Source of the DNA: Chimaeribacter californicus
GTDB lineage: Bacteria > Pseudomonadota > Gammaproteobacteria > Enterobacterales > Enterobacteriaceae
Length of the DNA: 64,000 nucleotides
NCBI RefSeq assembly: GCF_002858675.1
Contig: NZ_PJZF01000004.1
Span: forward strand, 1-64,000
Direction: 5' to 3'
Part shown: positions 36,083 through 44,766 of the stretch, in pieces
How positions within the stretch are numbered: the first letter of the stretch is position 1
Layout of the letters: every line of letters begins with the position of its first letter
Made by a program: the position numbers and the translations under genes
The notes under the pieces: generated by a model
Database searches by the model: none
Seen by the model: the letters and a program-made list of their open reading frames with translations, nothing else
Told to the model about the DNA's origin: nothing

Positions 36083-36703
36083 TTAAGCCGCAATCTGTTC
36101 ACCCAACTGCTGGGCGGCGCGCAGCATGGCCGAAATATCCTCGCTGCTGCTGTCTTCACGCATAATCTCAAGCGGGGTTTTGCTTTTGCCGCGGGGGTGA
36201 GCCAGGGGCGTGGTCATAAACGAGATGCGTGCAACCGGCCCGATATCGCTGTGCATCGCTTTCATCACCTCTTCAAAGTGAGGCAGCAGCCCCCCTTCGG
36301 TGAACTGGAACAGCGGGAAAACATGATCGCTGTTCTTTTTGAACGCAATTAACTTATTCCCTTTCACCCGCAAATTAACTGCCTGGCGTGAAATACCTAA
36401 AATATCAGCAACATCCCCGACTTTAATCACGCCACCCAGCTGTTCAATATGCTTATAAAACGCTGACAGGTTTTCTGCCCGGCGCTTTAACTTACGCAAT
36501 TCACGTTCGGGCGTTCTGGCGCTGTTCTCAAGCACTGTGGAATAGAGCAGCTGAAACAGTTCGCTGTCGGGCAGAACCAGCGCATCACTGGCCTTTGCCT
36601 TTTCAGCAAATTCAGGCATTAACGCGCTAAGCATGGAGTCAAAGCGTTTTTGCAGTAACACCTGTAGTTCATTTAACTGACGAGATCCGGTCATTGTGCT
36701 CAT
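36083..36703 (-). CDS. Helix-turn-helix protein with Xre/MbcA/ParS-like tail, candidate antitoxin
   Basis: The 206-residue product has an N-terminal helical part with SELFQLLYSTVLENSARTPE, a helix-turn-helix near residues 92-112 (VGDVADILGISRQAVNLRVK), and a C-terminal domain with FMTTPLAHPRGKSKTPLEIM. That tail resembles the toxin-binding domain of RES antitoxins, in which a TTP...GG.TPLE.L pattern is typical. The start at 36703 has GGGAGG before it. Its promoter lies within an inverted repeat, implying self-repression. It is convergent with the RES gene. I infer it to be the antitoxin; a plain DNA-binding regulator is the alternative. Confidence 0.6.
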   Translation of the reverse strand: MSTMTGSRQLNELQVLLQKRFDSMLSALMPEFAEKAKASDALVLPDSELFQLLYSTVLENSARTPERELRKLKRRAENLSAFYKHIEQLGGVIKVGDVADILGISRQAVNLRVKGNKLIAFKKNSDHVFPLFQFTEGGLLPHFEEVMKAMHSDIGPVARISFMTTPLAHPRGKSKTPLEIMREDSSSEDISAMLRAAQQLGEQIAA

Positions 36704-36716
36704 AAAACCTCCCGAT

Positions 36717-36758
36717 ACTTGACCACTAGTGTATGCGCGCATTGTTAAGTGGTCAAGT
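36717..36758. promoter_or_regulatory. Operator: 11-bp inverted repeat around the HTH gene promoter
   Basis: ACTTGACCACT (36717-36727) and AGTGGTCAAGT (36748-36758) are perfect inverted copies 20 bases apart. One covers the -35 box and the other begins right after the -10 box of the minus-strand promoter, a classic layout for autoregulation. Confidence 0.8.
36728..36756 (-). promoter_or_regulatory. Sigma-70 promoter of the HTH gene
   Basis: On the minus strand TTGACC (36751-36756) and TACACT (36728-36733) are 17 bases apart. The ATG is 25 bases downstream of the -10 box, and both halves of the inverted repeat touch the promoter. Confidence 0.75.
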
Positions 36759-36780
36759 CAGGGGCAGGCTGAGTAGGGTG

Positions 36781-37185
36781 TCAGGTGCTGAGACTACGCT
36801 CTTGCAGATAACGCCAGCGGGCCGGTTGGGTGGAGACATCAATCATTGCCACCGACACACGATGGGTCGTTTTCCCTTTCGCATGGTAGGTTTCCCGGTA
36901 ACGGACGGCCACCAGCGATCCTTCAATGGCCAGCGTTTCGCATTGGCTGACCTCAATACGCAGCCCCGGTTGTACCCCTGCGTTACTTTTAAAAAAGCGC
37001 TTAACCTGCCCATAACTCAGCCAGGTTCCCTCAGGCGTCAGCATCCGGAAATCGGGCCGGAATTGAGACATCAACTCCACCACCCTGTGTTGGGCATCAT
37101 CAGTGGGCAGGGTGTATATATGCTGAATAGTGTCGTAAATATCTATCACACTGCGCTCAGCAAGGCGGGCACGTTCTTTTAGCAT
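36781..37185 (-). CDS. SnoaL/DUF4440-like (NTF2-fold) small protein
   Basis: The 134-residue product has the NTF2-like pattern of an N-terminal helix (SVIDIYDTIQHIYTLP), then FRMLTPEGTWLSYGQVKRFFKS and strands with LAIEGSLVAVRYRETYHAKGKT and a closing PARWRYLQERSL. In this family the fold often binds a small ligand or acts as a secreted-domain-like scaffold; no catalytic residue can be named. AAGGAG lies six bases before the ATG at 37185. The HTH gene downstream on the same strand has its own promoter, so the two are probably separate units. Confidence 0.65.
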   Translation of the reverse strand: MLKERARLAERSVIDIYDTIQHIYTLPTDDAQHRVVELMSQFRPDFRMLTPEGTWLSYGQVKRFFKSNAGVQPGLRIEVSQCETLAIEGSLVAVRYRETYHAKGKTTHRVSVAMIDVSTQPARWRYLQERSLST

Positions 37186-37693
37186 TATCTCTCCTTAAAT
37201 CATGAATAGCGCACCCGCTGAAAACCGGCGTCATGCCGATAAGCACCGGGTGAATACTCAGGCTAATAACATTCCGTTGATAACCGCAGCCGGTAATAGG
37301 ACGTTAAGGACAACCATAATAAAAGGCAGGACTGATTTTAAAATACCTATAAAAGCTAAAATCCGCTGCTTCATTTGTCAACGGCTTAAAGCACATGACG
37401 CCCGACAGATAAAGTATTTATACATCTTTTCCACGATGAAATTATTTAAATTCATTATCTTACAGGCTATACATTGATATAGACGGGGTGAGACACATAA
37501 GGAATTACGCCGCATCAGAAAAGGGTATACCGATTTATAAAAAAGAATAACCGATCCAGACCGGGCGACATTTATCCCTATTTTTATACATTTCCCTTAT
37601 GACAGATTTATTTCCATATAATTATTTTATTGATAAAGGCCCACCTGCTTTCTGAATAAGCCGGCGCGGTGAGGCCCCGCGCCAGCCATCATG
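37186..37693. other. AT-rich intergenic region, no gene called
   Basis: About 500 AT-rich bases between two minus-strand genes. A plus-strand open frame (37202-37477) has no ribosome site or family character. I see no hairpin of note. Confidence 0.4.
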
Positions 37694-38236
37694 TTATACG
37701 TTACATACCGTCTGATGATCCATTACCCGCGCAAAGGCACCGTGCAGCGTGGTGTTGTGGTGCCGGATAATCTGGCTGGCGGTCAGGTCGGCGGTATCCA
37801 TGCAGCTATGGGCATCGGCGGCCAGAACCACGCGAAACCCCTGCCCGGCTGCGGTGCGGCAGGCGGTGTCAATGCAGTATTGGGTTTTCAGGCCGGTAAT
37901 GACCACTTCCCCCACGTCCTGCGCCTGGAGCCACGCGGCCAGCGGCGTCTCCTCGAAACAGCCCGTCCGGTGCTTATTGATCATTTTGTCCTGTTGTTCA
38001 TCAATATGCAGATCGGCCACCAGCGACCATAATGCCGTTCCCTCGGCAATCGGTGAGCCGGCCGGGCCGGTGTGGCGGATAAACACCACCGGTTGCCCGG
38101 TCTGGTGAAAGTGATCGATCAGCGTATTGATGTTCTCCAGCAGCGCATCGCGGCCAAAAGGCGGGGGATCAGCGAAAAACAGGCCGTTCTGCATATCAAT
38201 CACCAGCAGGGCCTGACGAACAGAAGATTCGGACAT
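37694..38236 (-). CDS. Isochorismatase-like cysteine hydrolase
   Basis: The 180-residue enzyme has the family triad: Asp in LLVIDMQNGLF (residue 14), Lys in MINKHRTG and Cys in TQYCIDTACRTAAGQGF. Members hydrolyse isochorismate, nicotinamide or other small amides; the substrate cannot be told from sequence alone. AAAGGAG lies nine bases before ATG 38236. It is a single gene on the minus strand, downstream of the phospholipase D gene but separated by about 210 bases. Confidence 0.87.
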   Translation of the reverse strand: MSESSVRQALLVIDMQNGLFFADPPPFGRDALLENINTLIDHFHQTGQPVVFIRHTGPAGSPIAEGTALWSLVADLHIDEQQDKMINKHRTGCFEETPLAAWLQAQDVGEVVITGLKTQYCIDTACRTAAGQGFRVVLAADAHSCMDTADLTASQIIRHHNTTLHGAFARVMDHQTVCNV

Positions 38237-38448
38237 GGCATGACTCCTTTCAGACCGGGCGGCGGGGAGATTATGCCTGCCCCGTCCGAAACCGGCGGGG
38301 CGTGGGAAATGCCGTTTTACCTCAGCATGCCGTCCCCACGTCCGCCGCAGCGGTCATGGTGGTTCGGGTAGTCAGGGTAAAACGACGTTTAATCATAACT
38401 TTACTATTGAGGATAACCCCGCGTTCGTCAACTGCGCCCTGAAATGCG

Positions 38449-39708
38449 TCACGGTGCCTTCTCCCCGCCCGGCTTTGGCGTCGGGTAGTCATACTCAATG
38501 CGCAGCGGCGCGGCGAATGCACTCTCCCAGAGTTGCTGGTAAAGCCCATCCAGCCGCGCGGCCATGACATCGCTGTTCATCACCAGCTCCAGGTTGCGGG
38601 AGTTATCAAAATAGCCGCCGCTCCAGTTACTGGTACCGACCCAGCCGAGCCGCCCGTCAATGGTCATGATTTTACTGTGTACCACCCGCGCATACGGGAT
38701 AAAGCCGCCCGACGCCGGGGGAATGGTGACGACTTTAATCTGCACATTCGGCACCAGCGCCAGGCTTTTCAGCCAGGCGATGGCGGGCATGCCGGTGTTC
38801 CAGTCCGCTACCATCAGCTCCACCTTTACGCCGCGCGCGGCGGCACGGCGCAGGGCGTTGTCGATCAACGGGTAAAAGGGGCGGCTTTTGCCCGGCCCGT
38901 AGGAGAGCGGCGCGTACTCCATCACCTGCACGCGGATGCGTTGCGTGGCGGAATCGAGCAGGCGCGGCAGCACTGCCTGTGCATCGCGCACGCCGGGCGG
39001 GTTCCAGTCACGCGGGCTGGCCACCAGATAGTTGCCGTGGAACAGATCCTCCACCGGAGCCTGCTGCGCCACCCCCGGCACCGGCTGGCCGGTTACCAGC
39101 CGCGGCTGTGCCTGCCAGTCCTGCTCAAACACCGCCGCAATCTGCGCCACCACCGGCGCATCCGTGATGCGCAGCCCGGTCTCCTGAATATGCTCCAGCG
39201 CACGCCAGTCAAAATTCTGGCTGCCGACAAACGCCGTGCAGCCGTCCACCACCAGGTATTTGGCGTGGATAATGCCGCCCGCCAGTTTGCCGAAGGGAAT
39301 TATACGCAGCGCCAGGCCGGGGATCGCCTGAAGTTGCGCCAGCGTCTCCGGCGTGCTGATGCGCAGCCCCTTGTCCTCCAGCAGAAGGCGGATTTTTACC
39401 CCGCGCCCGGCCGCCTCACGCAGCGCCGCCAGCACCGTCTCCAGCCGGGAGCCGGGCTGGCCCGCCACATAAAACTGGGCGATGTCGATGCGCTCTTGCG
39501 CGCCGGCAAACATCTCGCGCCAGACCGCTTCGCCGGTGCGCAGGTCATCCGCCTGAAGCGGCGTCTCCGCCGGGGCATTGTAGACCAGCTCATAACCGGG
39601 GATGTCAAACCGGGCCGCAGCCGGGTGTGCCAGCGTCAATAGCCAGCTGCCGCAGATCACCCGCTGCAGGTGGCGTCGCAGCCACCTGATGAAACGGCCG
39701 TCAGGCAT
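38449..39708 (-). CDS. Phospholipase D-family protein with signal peptide
   Basis: The 419-residue product has two PLD catalytic motifs: HAKYLVVDGCTAFVGSQNFD (about residues 163-182) and HSKIMTIDGRLGWVGTSNWS (about 338-357), so a complete active site is formed. An N-terminal basic, hydrophobic segment ends at AHPAAA near residue 31, which suggests export. PLD enzymes act as phosphodiesterases or transphosphatidylases on phospholipids or nucleic acids. The start at 39708 overlaps the stop of a truncated ExbB-like frame (ATGCCTGA), so its present upstream neighbour results from a deletion. Its ribosome site is weak. Confidence 0.85.
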   Translation of the reverse strand: MPDGRFIRWLRRHLQRVICGSWLLTLAHPAAARFDIPGYELVYNAPAETPLQADDLRTGEAVWREMFAGAQERIDIAQFYVAGQPGSRLETVLAALREAAGRGVKIRLLLEDKGLRISTPETLAQLQAIPGLALRIIPFGKLAGGIIHAKYLVVDGCTAFVGSQNFDWRALEHIQETGLRITDAPVVAQIAAVFEQDWQAQPRLVTGQPVPGVAQQAPVEDLFHGNYLVASPRDWNPPGVRDAQAVLPRLLDSATQRIRVQVMEYAPLSYGPGKSRPFYPLIDNALRRAAARGVKVELMVADWNTGMPAIAWLKSLALVPNVQIKVVTIPPASGGFIPYARVVHSKIMTIDGRLGWVGTSNWSGGYFDNSRNLELVMNSDVMAARLDGLYQQLWESAFAAPLRIEYDYPTPKPGGEKAP

Positions 39709-39895
39709 AACGTTGCGCCCCGCTCTCTGCCCAGGGCGTTTCCTTGTGTGTCGATAGCCGCGCGGCCTGTTTCTGCGTCCAGGCGAAACGGATTGCGCGC
39801 TCAATAACACTCATCAGCGAGACCGCTGGGGCGGCGTACCTCACGTAAAAAATAATGTCGTGTAACAGGGTGGCATTCATCGCTTGGCTCTTCAT
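39701..39895 (-). pseudogene. ExbB/TolQ-type proton-channel gene, 3'-truncated
   Basis: The frame encodes MNATLLHDIIFYVRYAAPAV (from the sixth codon), SLMSVIERAIRFAWTQKQAARL, the usual N-terminal helix and linker of MotA/TolQ/ExbB proteins. From about residue 48 (near 39755) family character is lost, and a stop follows at 39701-39703. The whole pore domain is missing. Its ATG overlaps the stop of a TonB-receptor remnant (TGATG), as expected for a former receptor-exbB operon. The break fits a deletion joining exbB to DNA upstream of the PLD gene. Confidence 0.7.
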
Positions 39896-40105
39896 CAGCA
39901 GGTGGCTTCCAGCAAGACACTGAAGGTGCGCTCCTCGCCAACGTGGTAATACGGCGTAGCGGCATCACACCATTATAGGCAGCGGCGTTAAACACCGTGA
40001 TCCGCGCCGAGGTCAGGTACTCTTTGTCAAACAGGTTGTTGATGCCGGAGCGCAGCACGGCGCTTTTCACCATCACGTTATCCACCGGCAGGTCAACTAC
40101 CCTGC
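39896..40105 (-). pseudogene. C-terminal remnant of a TonB-dependent receptor, frameshifted
   Basis: On the minus strand the frame reads VDLPVDNVMVKSAVLRSG, then INNLFDKEYLTSARI, the standard last-strand region of a TonB receptor. Near 39960 it shifts frame and resumes as TPYYHVGEERTFSVLLEATC with a stop at 39896-39898. Only about 65 codons of the receptor remain; the plug and most of the barrel are gone. The stop overlaps the ATG of the ExbB-like fragment. Confidence 0.75.
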
Positions 40106-40818
40106 GTAGCCCTCCCTCGTTGAGGACACAGCCAATTTAGAGGGGTAATGTTTAATTTTCGTTACGTTTTGAGGATGATTTACTCACACTTTTATTATTT
40201 ATCCGACACTAGTTACACACTGAAACTAATGCTGTATCACATTTTGAAACCTTGCACGCTGACACACTGAAATAATGTCGCCGCTTCCGGATTGCGTATC
40301 ATCTGGAACATTATCCTTTTGTTTTGTATATAAAATAACCAGCACAATTATTAATTAATTGTTAAATCAAATAAAAATCATGAGTAAAAAATAATGACGG
40401 ATAAACGATTGATTTTTCGCCATTAAATTTACCTGACCTCGCTATGCATCCCGTTTTATAGGGGTTCTCCTGCCTGCGACGCTGTACGCAGCAATGATAA
40501 ATAGCCCTTTATAGATGGTTCCGGCTTATCACAACGCCTCATTTTTGTAGCAAAAATGCTATTAGCTAGTAGTCTCATTGTTATGGGTTATTCACTCCCT
40601 ATGTACCAGATGGTACACTACGCGCGCTTTATAGATCGCCGGTGATTTATTACGCACGTTGCGAACTGTAATGGTCTGTCACGGAATCCATTCCGTATTT
40701 TCTATCCAGAAATAGCCTGATGGATAAAGAGTGCTTCTGCCCGGCGGCCCGGTTCTGTTACGGGTTTACTGCGCATCCCTCTTTTCACTGGTGCACTATT
40801 TCTCCAGGAGTTTGTGTT
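40106..40818. other. AT-rich intergenic region upstream of the second PQQ dehydrogenase
   Basis: About 700 bases, clearly AT-richer than the flanks. It includes a 16-base palindrome TGTACC-AGAT-GGTACA at 40602-40617, about 200 bases before the dehydrogenase start, which may be an operator. No reading frame is convincing. Confidence 0.45.
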
Positions 40819-43254
40819 ATGGCTGAAACAAGAGCCCGCGCCTCCCGCGCGCTGGGCATATGGTCTGTACTTTTTGGGCTGGTGTTACTCGCCATCGGCC
40901 TGTTCTTTGCCATCGGGGGAGGCCAGCTGGTCTCACTCGGCGGGAGCTGGTACTTCCTGATTGCGGGTATCGTGGTGGTGCTGTCAGCCATTCAGTTCTT
41001 CCGCCGTAAGTCATCGGCAGTTGCGCTGTTGCTGCTGTTCTTCATCGGCACCGTGATCTGGGCATTGAGCGAAGTCGGGTTCGACTTCTGGCCGCTGGTC
41101 TCCCGCCTGATGGTGCCGGCCGGCGTAATGCTGGTGGCCTTCGCTACCTGGCCTGCGCTGCGCAAGCGCGAAGGCAAAGCGCCGCTGACCGGGGTCTCTT
41201 ATGGCCTGGCCGTGGTGTTGGCCGTGGGCATGGTGGCAACGCTGGTGCAGATGTTCCAGCCGCACCCGACCGTTGCGTTTGAAGGTAAACCGCTTCCCCT
41301 GGTGCCGGTTGATAAAGCGCATGCGCAGAAAGACTGGGATAACTACGGCAACACGCCGGAAGGCAGCCGCTTTGTGGCACTGGACCAGATCACCCGCGAC
41401 AACGTGAAAGATCTGAAAGTCGCCTGGACGTTCCACACCGGCGACATTCCTGACAGCCCGACCGGCAACGGCGCGGAAGACCAACAAACCCCGCTGCAGG
41501 TGGGTGACCGCATCTTCCTGTGTACGCCGCATAACAACGTGATCGCCGTCAATGCCGACAACGGCAAAGAGATCTGGCGTCACGAAGTGAACGCGCAGGC
41601 GGAAGTCTGGAACCGCTGCCGCGGCCTGGCCTACTTTGACGCCACCAAACCGCTGACCCAGCCGACCGCGCCGGGCTCGACCCCGGTACCGGCCCCGGCG
41701 CTGGCTGCCGGTGATACCTGTCAGCGTCGCCTGATCATGAACACCATCGATGCCCGTCTGATTGAGGTCAACGCCGACAACGGCCAGATCTGCCAGAACT
41801 TCGGCACCAACGGTGTGGTTGACCTGAAAGCGGGCCTCGGCGACGCACAGGATCCGAAATACCAGCTGACCTCCGCCCCGACCCTCGCCGGGACGACGGT
41901 AGTCGTCGGCGGCCGTATCGCGGATAACGTGCAGACTGACATGCCGGGCGGCGTGTTGCGTGGCTTCGACGTGATCACCGGTGAAATGCGCTGGGCGTTC
42001 GACCCGGGCAACCAGGACCCGAACATGAAGCTGCAACCGGGCCAGACCTATGCCCGCAGCACCCCGAACTCCTGGGCGCCGATGTCCTACGATCCGGCGA
42101 TGAACACCGTGTTCATGCCGATGGGCAGCTCCTCGGTTGACCTGTGGGGCGGCAACCGTACCCCGCTGGACCACAAATACGCGACCTCGATCCTGGCGCT
42201 GGATGCCACCACCGGTAAAGAGAAGTGGGTTTACCAGACCGTGCACAACGATCTGTGGGACTTTGACGTACCGATGCAGCCGAGCCTGATCGACTTCCCG
42301 CAGAAAGACGGCAGCAGCAAGCCGGCCGTGGTATTCGGCACCAAAGCGGGCCAGATCTTTGTGCTGGACCGTATGACCGGCCAGCCGCTGACCAAAGTAG
42401 AAGAGAAGCCGGTTAAGAAAAGCGACATCAAAGACGAGCAGTATTCCGATACCCAGCCGTTCTCCACCGGGATGCCGCAGATTGGCGCGGAAACCCTGAA
42501 AGAGTCCGACATGTGGGGCGCGACGCCGTTTGACCAGCTGGCCTGCCGCATTGGCTTCAAATCCATGCGTTACGACGGCCTGTTCACCGTGCCGGGCACC
42601 GACAAGGCGCTCAGCTTCCCGGGTTCCCTGGGCGGCATGAACTGGGGCAGCCTGTCGACTGACCCGAACAATCACTACATCTTCGTCAACGACATGCGTC
42701 TTGGCCTGTGGGTGCAGATGATTCCGGCCGACACCAGTAAGATCGCCCGCGGCAGCAACGGCGGTGAAGCAATCAACACCGGTATGGGCGCGGTGCCGCT
42801 GAAAGGCACGCCGTATGCGGTTAACAAAAACCGCTTTATGTCCCCGCTGGGTATTCCGTGCCAGAAACCGCCATTCGGTACCCTGTCCGCGATTGACCTG
42901 AAAACCCAGAAAATCGTCTGGCAGGTGCCGGTCGGCACCGTGCAGGATACCGGCCCGTTCGGCGTGAAAATGCGTGTGCAGATGCCGGTCGGTATGCCGA
43001 CGCTGGGCGGTACGCTGGCCACACAAGGCGGCCTGGTGTTCATCGCCGGTACCCAGGATTACTACCTGCGTGCGTTTGACTCCTCTACCGGTAAAGAAGT
43101 GTGGAAAGCACGCCTGCCGGTGGGCAGCCAGGGTGGCCCGATGAGCTATGTCTCACCGACCACCGGCAAACAGTACATCCTGATCTCCGCCGGCGGCGCA
43201 CGCCAGTCCCCGGATCGCGGTGACTACGTGATTGCCTACGCGCTGGACAAGTAA
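40819..43254 (+). CDS. Second membrane-bound PQQ-dependent dehydrogenase (glucose/quinate/shikimate family)
   Basis: This 811-residue protein is a paralogue of Gcd: about five N-terminal membrane helices, then the PQQ propeller with docking repeats such as VNADNGKEIWRHEV and LDATTGKEKWVYQTVHNDLWDFDVP. The catalytic DLWDxD is kept. It differs from Gcd at the C-terminus, where Gcd has GGHGSFGTK and this protein has GGARQSPDRG, so the conserved histidine is an alanine (Ala794). It also has a proline- and alanine-rich insert near residues 282-300. ATG at 40819 has CAGGAG before it; an in-frame ATG 33 codons upstream does not. The substrate may be another sugar, polyol, quinate or shikimate. It has its own terminator. 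Confidence 0.9.
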   Translation: MAETRARASRALGIWSVLFGLVLLAIGLFFAIGGGQLVSLGGSWYFLIAGIVVVLSAIQFFRRKSSAVALLLLFFIGTVIWALSEVGFDFWPLVSRLMVPAGVMLVAFATWPALRKREGKAPLTGVSYGLAVVLAVGMVATLVQMFQPHPTVAFEGKPLPLVPVDKAHAQKDWDNYGNTPEGSRFVALDQITRDNVKDLKVAWTFHTGDIPDSPTGNGAEDQQTPLQVGDRIFLCTPHNNVIAVNADNGKEIWRHEVNAQAEVWNRCRGLAYFDATKPLTQPTAPGSTPVPAPALAAGDTCQRRLIMNTIDARLIEVNADNGQICQNFGTNGVVDLKAGLGDAQDPKYQLTSAPTLAGTTVVVGGRIADNVQTDMPGGVLRGFDVITGEMRWAFDPGNQDPNMKLQPGQTYARSTPNSWAPMSYDPAMNTVFMPMGSSSVDLWGGNRTPLDHKYATSILALDATTGKEKWVYQTVHNDLWDFDVPMQPSLIDFPQKDGSSKPAVVFGTKAGQIFVLDRMTGQPLTKVEEKPVKKSDIKDEQYSDTQPFSTGMPQIGAETLKESDMWGATPFDQLACRIGFKSMRYDGLFTVPGTDKALSFPGSLGGMNWGSLSTDPNNHYIFVNDMRLGLWVQMIPADTSKIARGSNGGEAINTGMGAVPLKGTPYAVNKNRFMSPLGIPCQKPPFGTLSAIDLKTQKIVWQVPVGTVQDTGPFGVKMRVQMPVGMPTLGGTLATQGGLVFIAGTQDYYLRAFDSSTGKEVWKARLPVGSQGGPMSYVSPTTGKQYILISAGGARQSPDRGDYVIAYALDK

Positions 43255-43285
43255 GCGTTACGCTTAAACTGTTGTACCGCTAATG

Positions 43286-43317
43286 AAAACGGCTCCCCTG
43301 TGGGAGCCGTTTTTTTA
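43286..43317 (+). terminator. Terminator of the second PQQ dehydrogenase gene
   Basis: AAAACGGCTCCC-CTGT-GGGAGCCGTTTT with seven T, about 30 bases after the stop codon. Confidence 0.92.
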
Positions 43318-43450
43318 TGGTTACCGCTGCTAAACAAGGGGTCTGGCGCCGGCCTTGCCTACAATAACGCACGTGATGATTTTATTGACCGAATCCAATA
43401 CACACAGTTACTATACGGGAATTATATACCTATAAAGGAGTAGGTAACCG

Positions 43451-43909
43451 ATGGATACGGTTGAAGAGCTTAACGGAACATACTTCTATGCGGGACACTC
43501 GAATCTTACTGCCAGTGAATTATTCTTCATGGTATTTGTGATGAACACAGCGGATCATTTTGGGATAAAAGACATTGCAGCAGTAGCTGCTCTCTATAGT
43601 GGTGTTAACAACCAAAAAACAAGGACAAAACCCAAAGGGGCCAAAGAGGGGACTTCACGTGTATCCAAATCCATGAGGAGACTTTTTAAAACTGCAAAAT
43701 TCCCGCTAGGAATAAAGCTACCAACATGGGTTGGAGGTTACACTCCATGGACAGCAGAACGCAGGATGGTTGCCAAAATAAGTACTTTTGTCGGGCGAAC
43801 GTTCCCTCTTGTAGGTGAAGTGATTTTACTTGCTGATGTATCACAGATCACCTACTGCTCTATACGTGATTACAACCGTATAGCAAGGGATGGTGATAAA
43901 TTATGGTAG
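43451..43909 (+). CDS. Hcp-cassette membrane protein (paired with DUF1493)
   Basis: The 152-residue product opens with ELNGTYFYAGHSNLTASELF, has a hydrophobic stretch DIAAVAALYSG, a basic middle (KTRTKPKGAKEGTSRVSKSM) and a C-terminal hydrophobic segment with TFVGRTFPLVGEVILLADVS. I recall this as the small membrane protein family seen next to DUF1493 genes in Salmonella, E. coli and other enterics, often near type VI secretion loci. Function is not established; effector, immunity or accessory are all open. AAGGAG lies ten bases before the ATG. The DNA is AT-richer than most of the window, a sign of transfer. Confidence 0.65.
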   Translation: MDTVEELNGTYFYAGHSNLTASELFFMVFVMNTADHFGIKDIAAVAALYSGVNNQKTRTKPKGAKEGTSRVSKSMRRLFKTAKFPLGIKLPTWVGGYTPWTAERRMVAKISTFVGRTFPLVGEVILLADVSQITYCSIRDYNRIARDGDKLW

Positions 43910-44235
43910 ATAATATTGACCGCCGTATTTACGCACTGGTCAGACGCTACAATGGCGTTTATTTGTTCCAAAATGAGAAAAAGCAAAGGCAGTTAAATCC
44001 TGATACTGATCTGGATACAGATATGCAGTTAGATGTAGGTGAAGCAGAAGAACTTATGGAAGAGTTTTTTACAACTTTCCAGGTTGATAAGGGAAACTTC
44101 AAAATTGAAACCTACTATCCTGACGAACCTTTCTCATGGAATCCCTTCAAAAAATTACCACCCATACCTGTACCTGATTTCACTATTGGTATGTTGATCG
44201 AATCAGCAAAAGCTGGGCGCTGGTTATACGACTAA
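43903..44235 (+). CDS. DUF1493 family protein
   Basis: The 110-residue acidic protein fits DUF1493: DRRIYALVRRYNGVYLF at the start, DTDLDTDMQLDVGEAEELMEEFFTTF in the middle, which resembles an acyl-carrier-like helix, and FTIGMLIESAKAGRW at the end. Its start overlaps the preceding stop by seven bases, so the two are translationally coupled. DUF1493 function is unknown. Like its partner it is AT-rich. It is followed by hcp 21 bases later. Confidence 0.75.
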   Translation: MVDNIDRRIYALVRRYNGVYLFQNEKKQRQLNPDTDLDTDMQLDVGEAEELMEEFFTTFQVDKGNFKIETYYPDEPFSWNPFKKLPPIPVPDFTIGMLIESAKAGRWLYD

Positions 44236-44256
44236 ATACAAGCAAGGAGCGTTTAA

Positions 44257-44742
44257 ATGGCTATACCTATTCACTTATTTTTGACCGACGATGGCGGCGC
44301 AGTGATCCGTGGTTCTTCCGATGTGCAAGGTCGTGAAGGAAGCATGGAAATTCGCGCATATCACCACAGCTTAAGCCTCCCTACCGATCCCATGACAGGA
44401 AAGGTGACCAGCACTCGTCAGCACTCTCCGTTCCAGTTTACCAAAGAGCTTGATAGCGCATCGCCGTATCTCTTCAAAGCGGCGGCAACCGGGCAGACGC
44501 TAAAATCTGCTGAGTTCAGGTTCTACCACATCAACGATGCCGGGCAGGAAGTGGAGTATTACCGGATCACCCTGGAAAACGTAAAAGTCATTTTGGTCAG
44601 TCCGGTTATGTACGATACGCGGAGCTGTCCGGGTACAGGCCACATGGAAGAGGTCGCACTGAACTACGAGAAGATCACCCACCTGTATAAAGACGGCAAT
44701 CTGTTAGCGCATGACGCCTGGAATGAGCGTCCTGCTGCATAA
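44257..44742 (+). CDS. hcp: Type VI secretion tube protein Hcp, orphan
   Basis: The 161-residue product is an Hcp1-family protein that forms hexameric rings stacked into the T6SS tube. Family signatures are IPIHLFLTDDGGAVIRGSS at the start, EIRAYHHSLSLPTDPMTGK, HSPFQFTKELDSASPYLFKAAATGQ and the C-terminal MEEVALNYEKITHLY with DAWNERPAA. There is no C-terminal toxin extension. AAGGAG precedes the start. No sheath, baseplate, VgrG or ATPase genes are in the window, so this is an orphan hcp that would be used by a T6SS encoded elsewhere. It is in one operon with the membrane and DUF1493 genes. Confidence 0.93.
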   Translation: MAIPIHLFLTDDGGAVIRGSSDVQGREGSMEIRAYHHSLSLPTDPMTGKVTSTRQHSPFQFTKELDSASPYLFKAAATGQTLKSAEFRFYHINDAGQEVEYYRITLENVKVILVSPVMYDTRSCPGTGHMEEVALNYEKITHLYKDGNLLAHDAWNERPAA

Positions 44743-44745
44743 CCA

Positions 44746-44766
44746 GAAGCCCTACCGGGCTTTTAG
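44746..44766 (+). terminator. Terminator after hcp
   Basis: AGCCC-TACC-GGGCT stem followed by TTT, five bases after the hcp stop. Confidence 0.7.

Noticed and set aside
40602-40617. Palindrome TGTACC-AGAT-GGTACA as a TyrR or TrpR box
   Set aside because: It differs in spacing and sequence from both consensus sites, so I record it only as an unassigned palindrome.
41011-43026. A 671-codon open frame on the minus strand
   Set aside because: It is the antisense shadow of the second PQQ dehydrogenase and has the same H/R/G/V-rich nonsense composition as the one opposite gcd.
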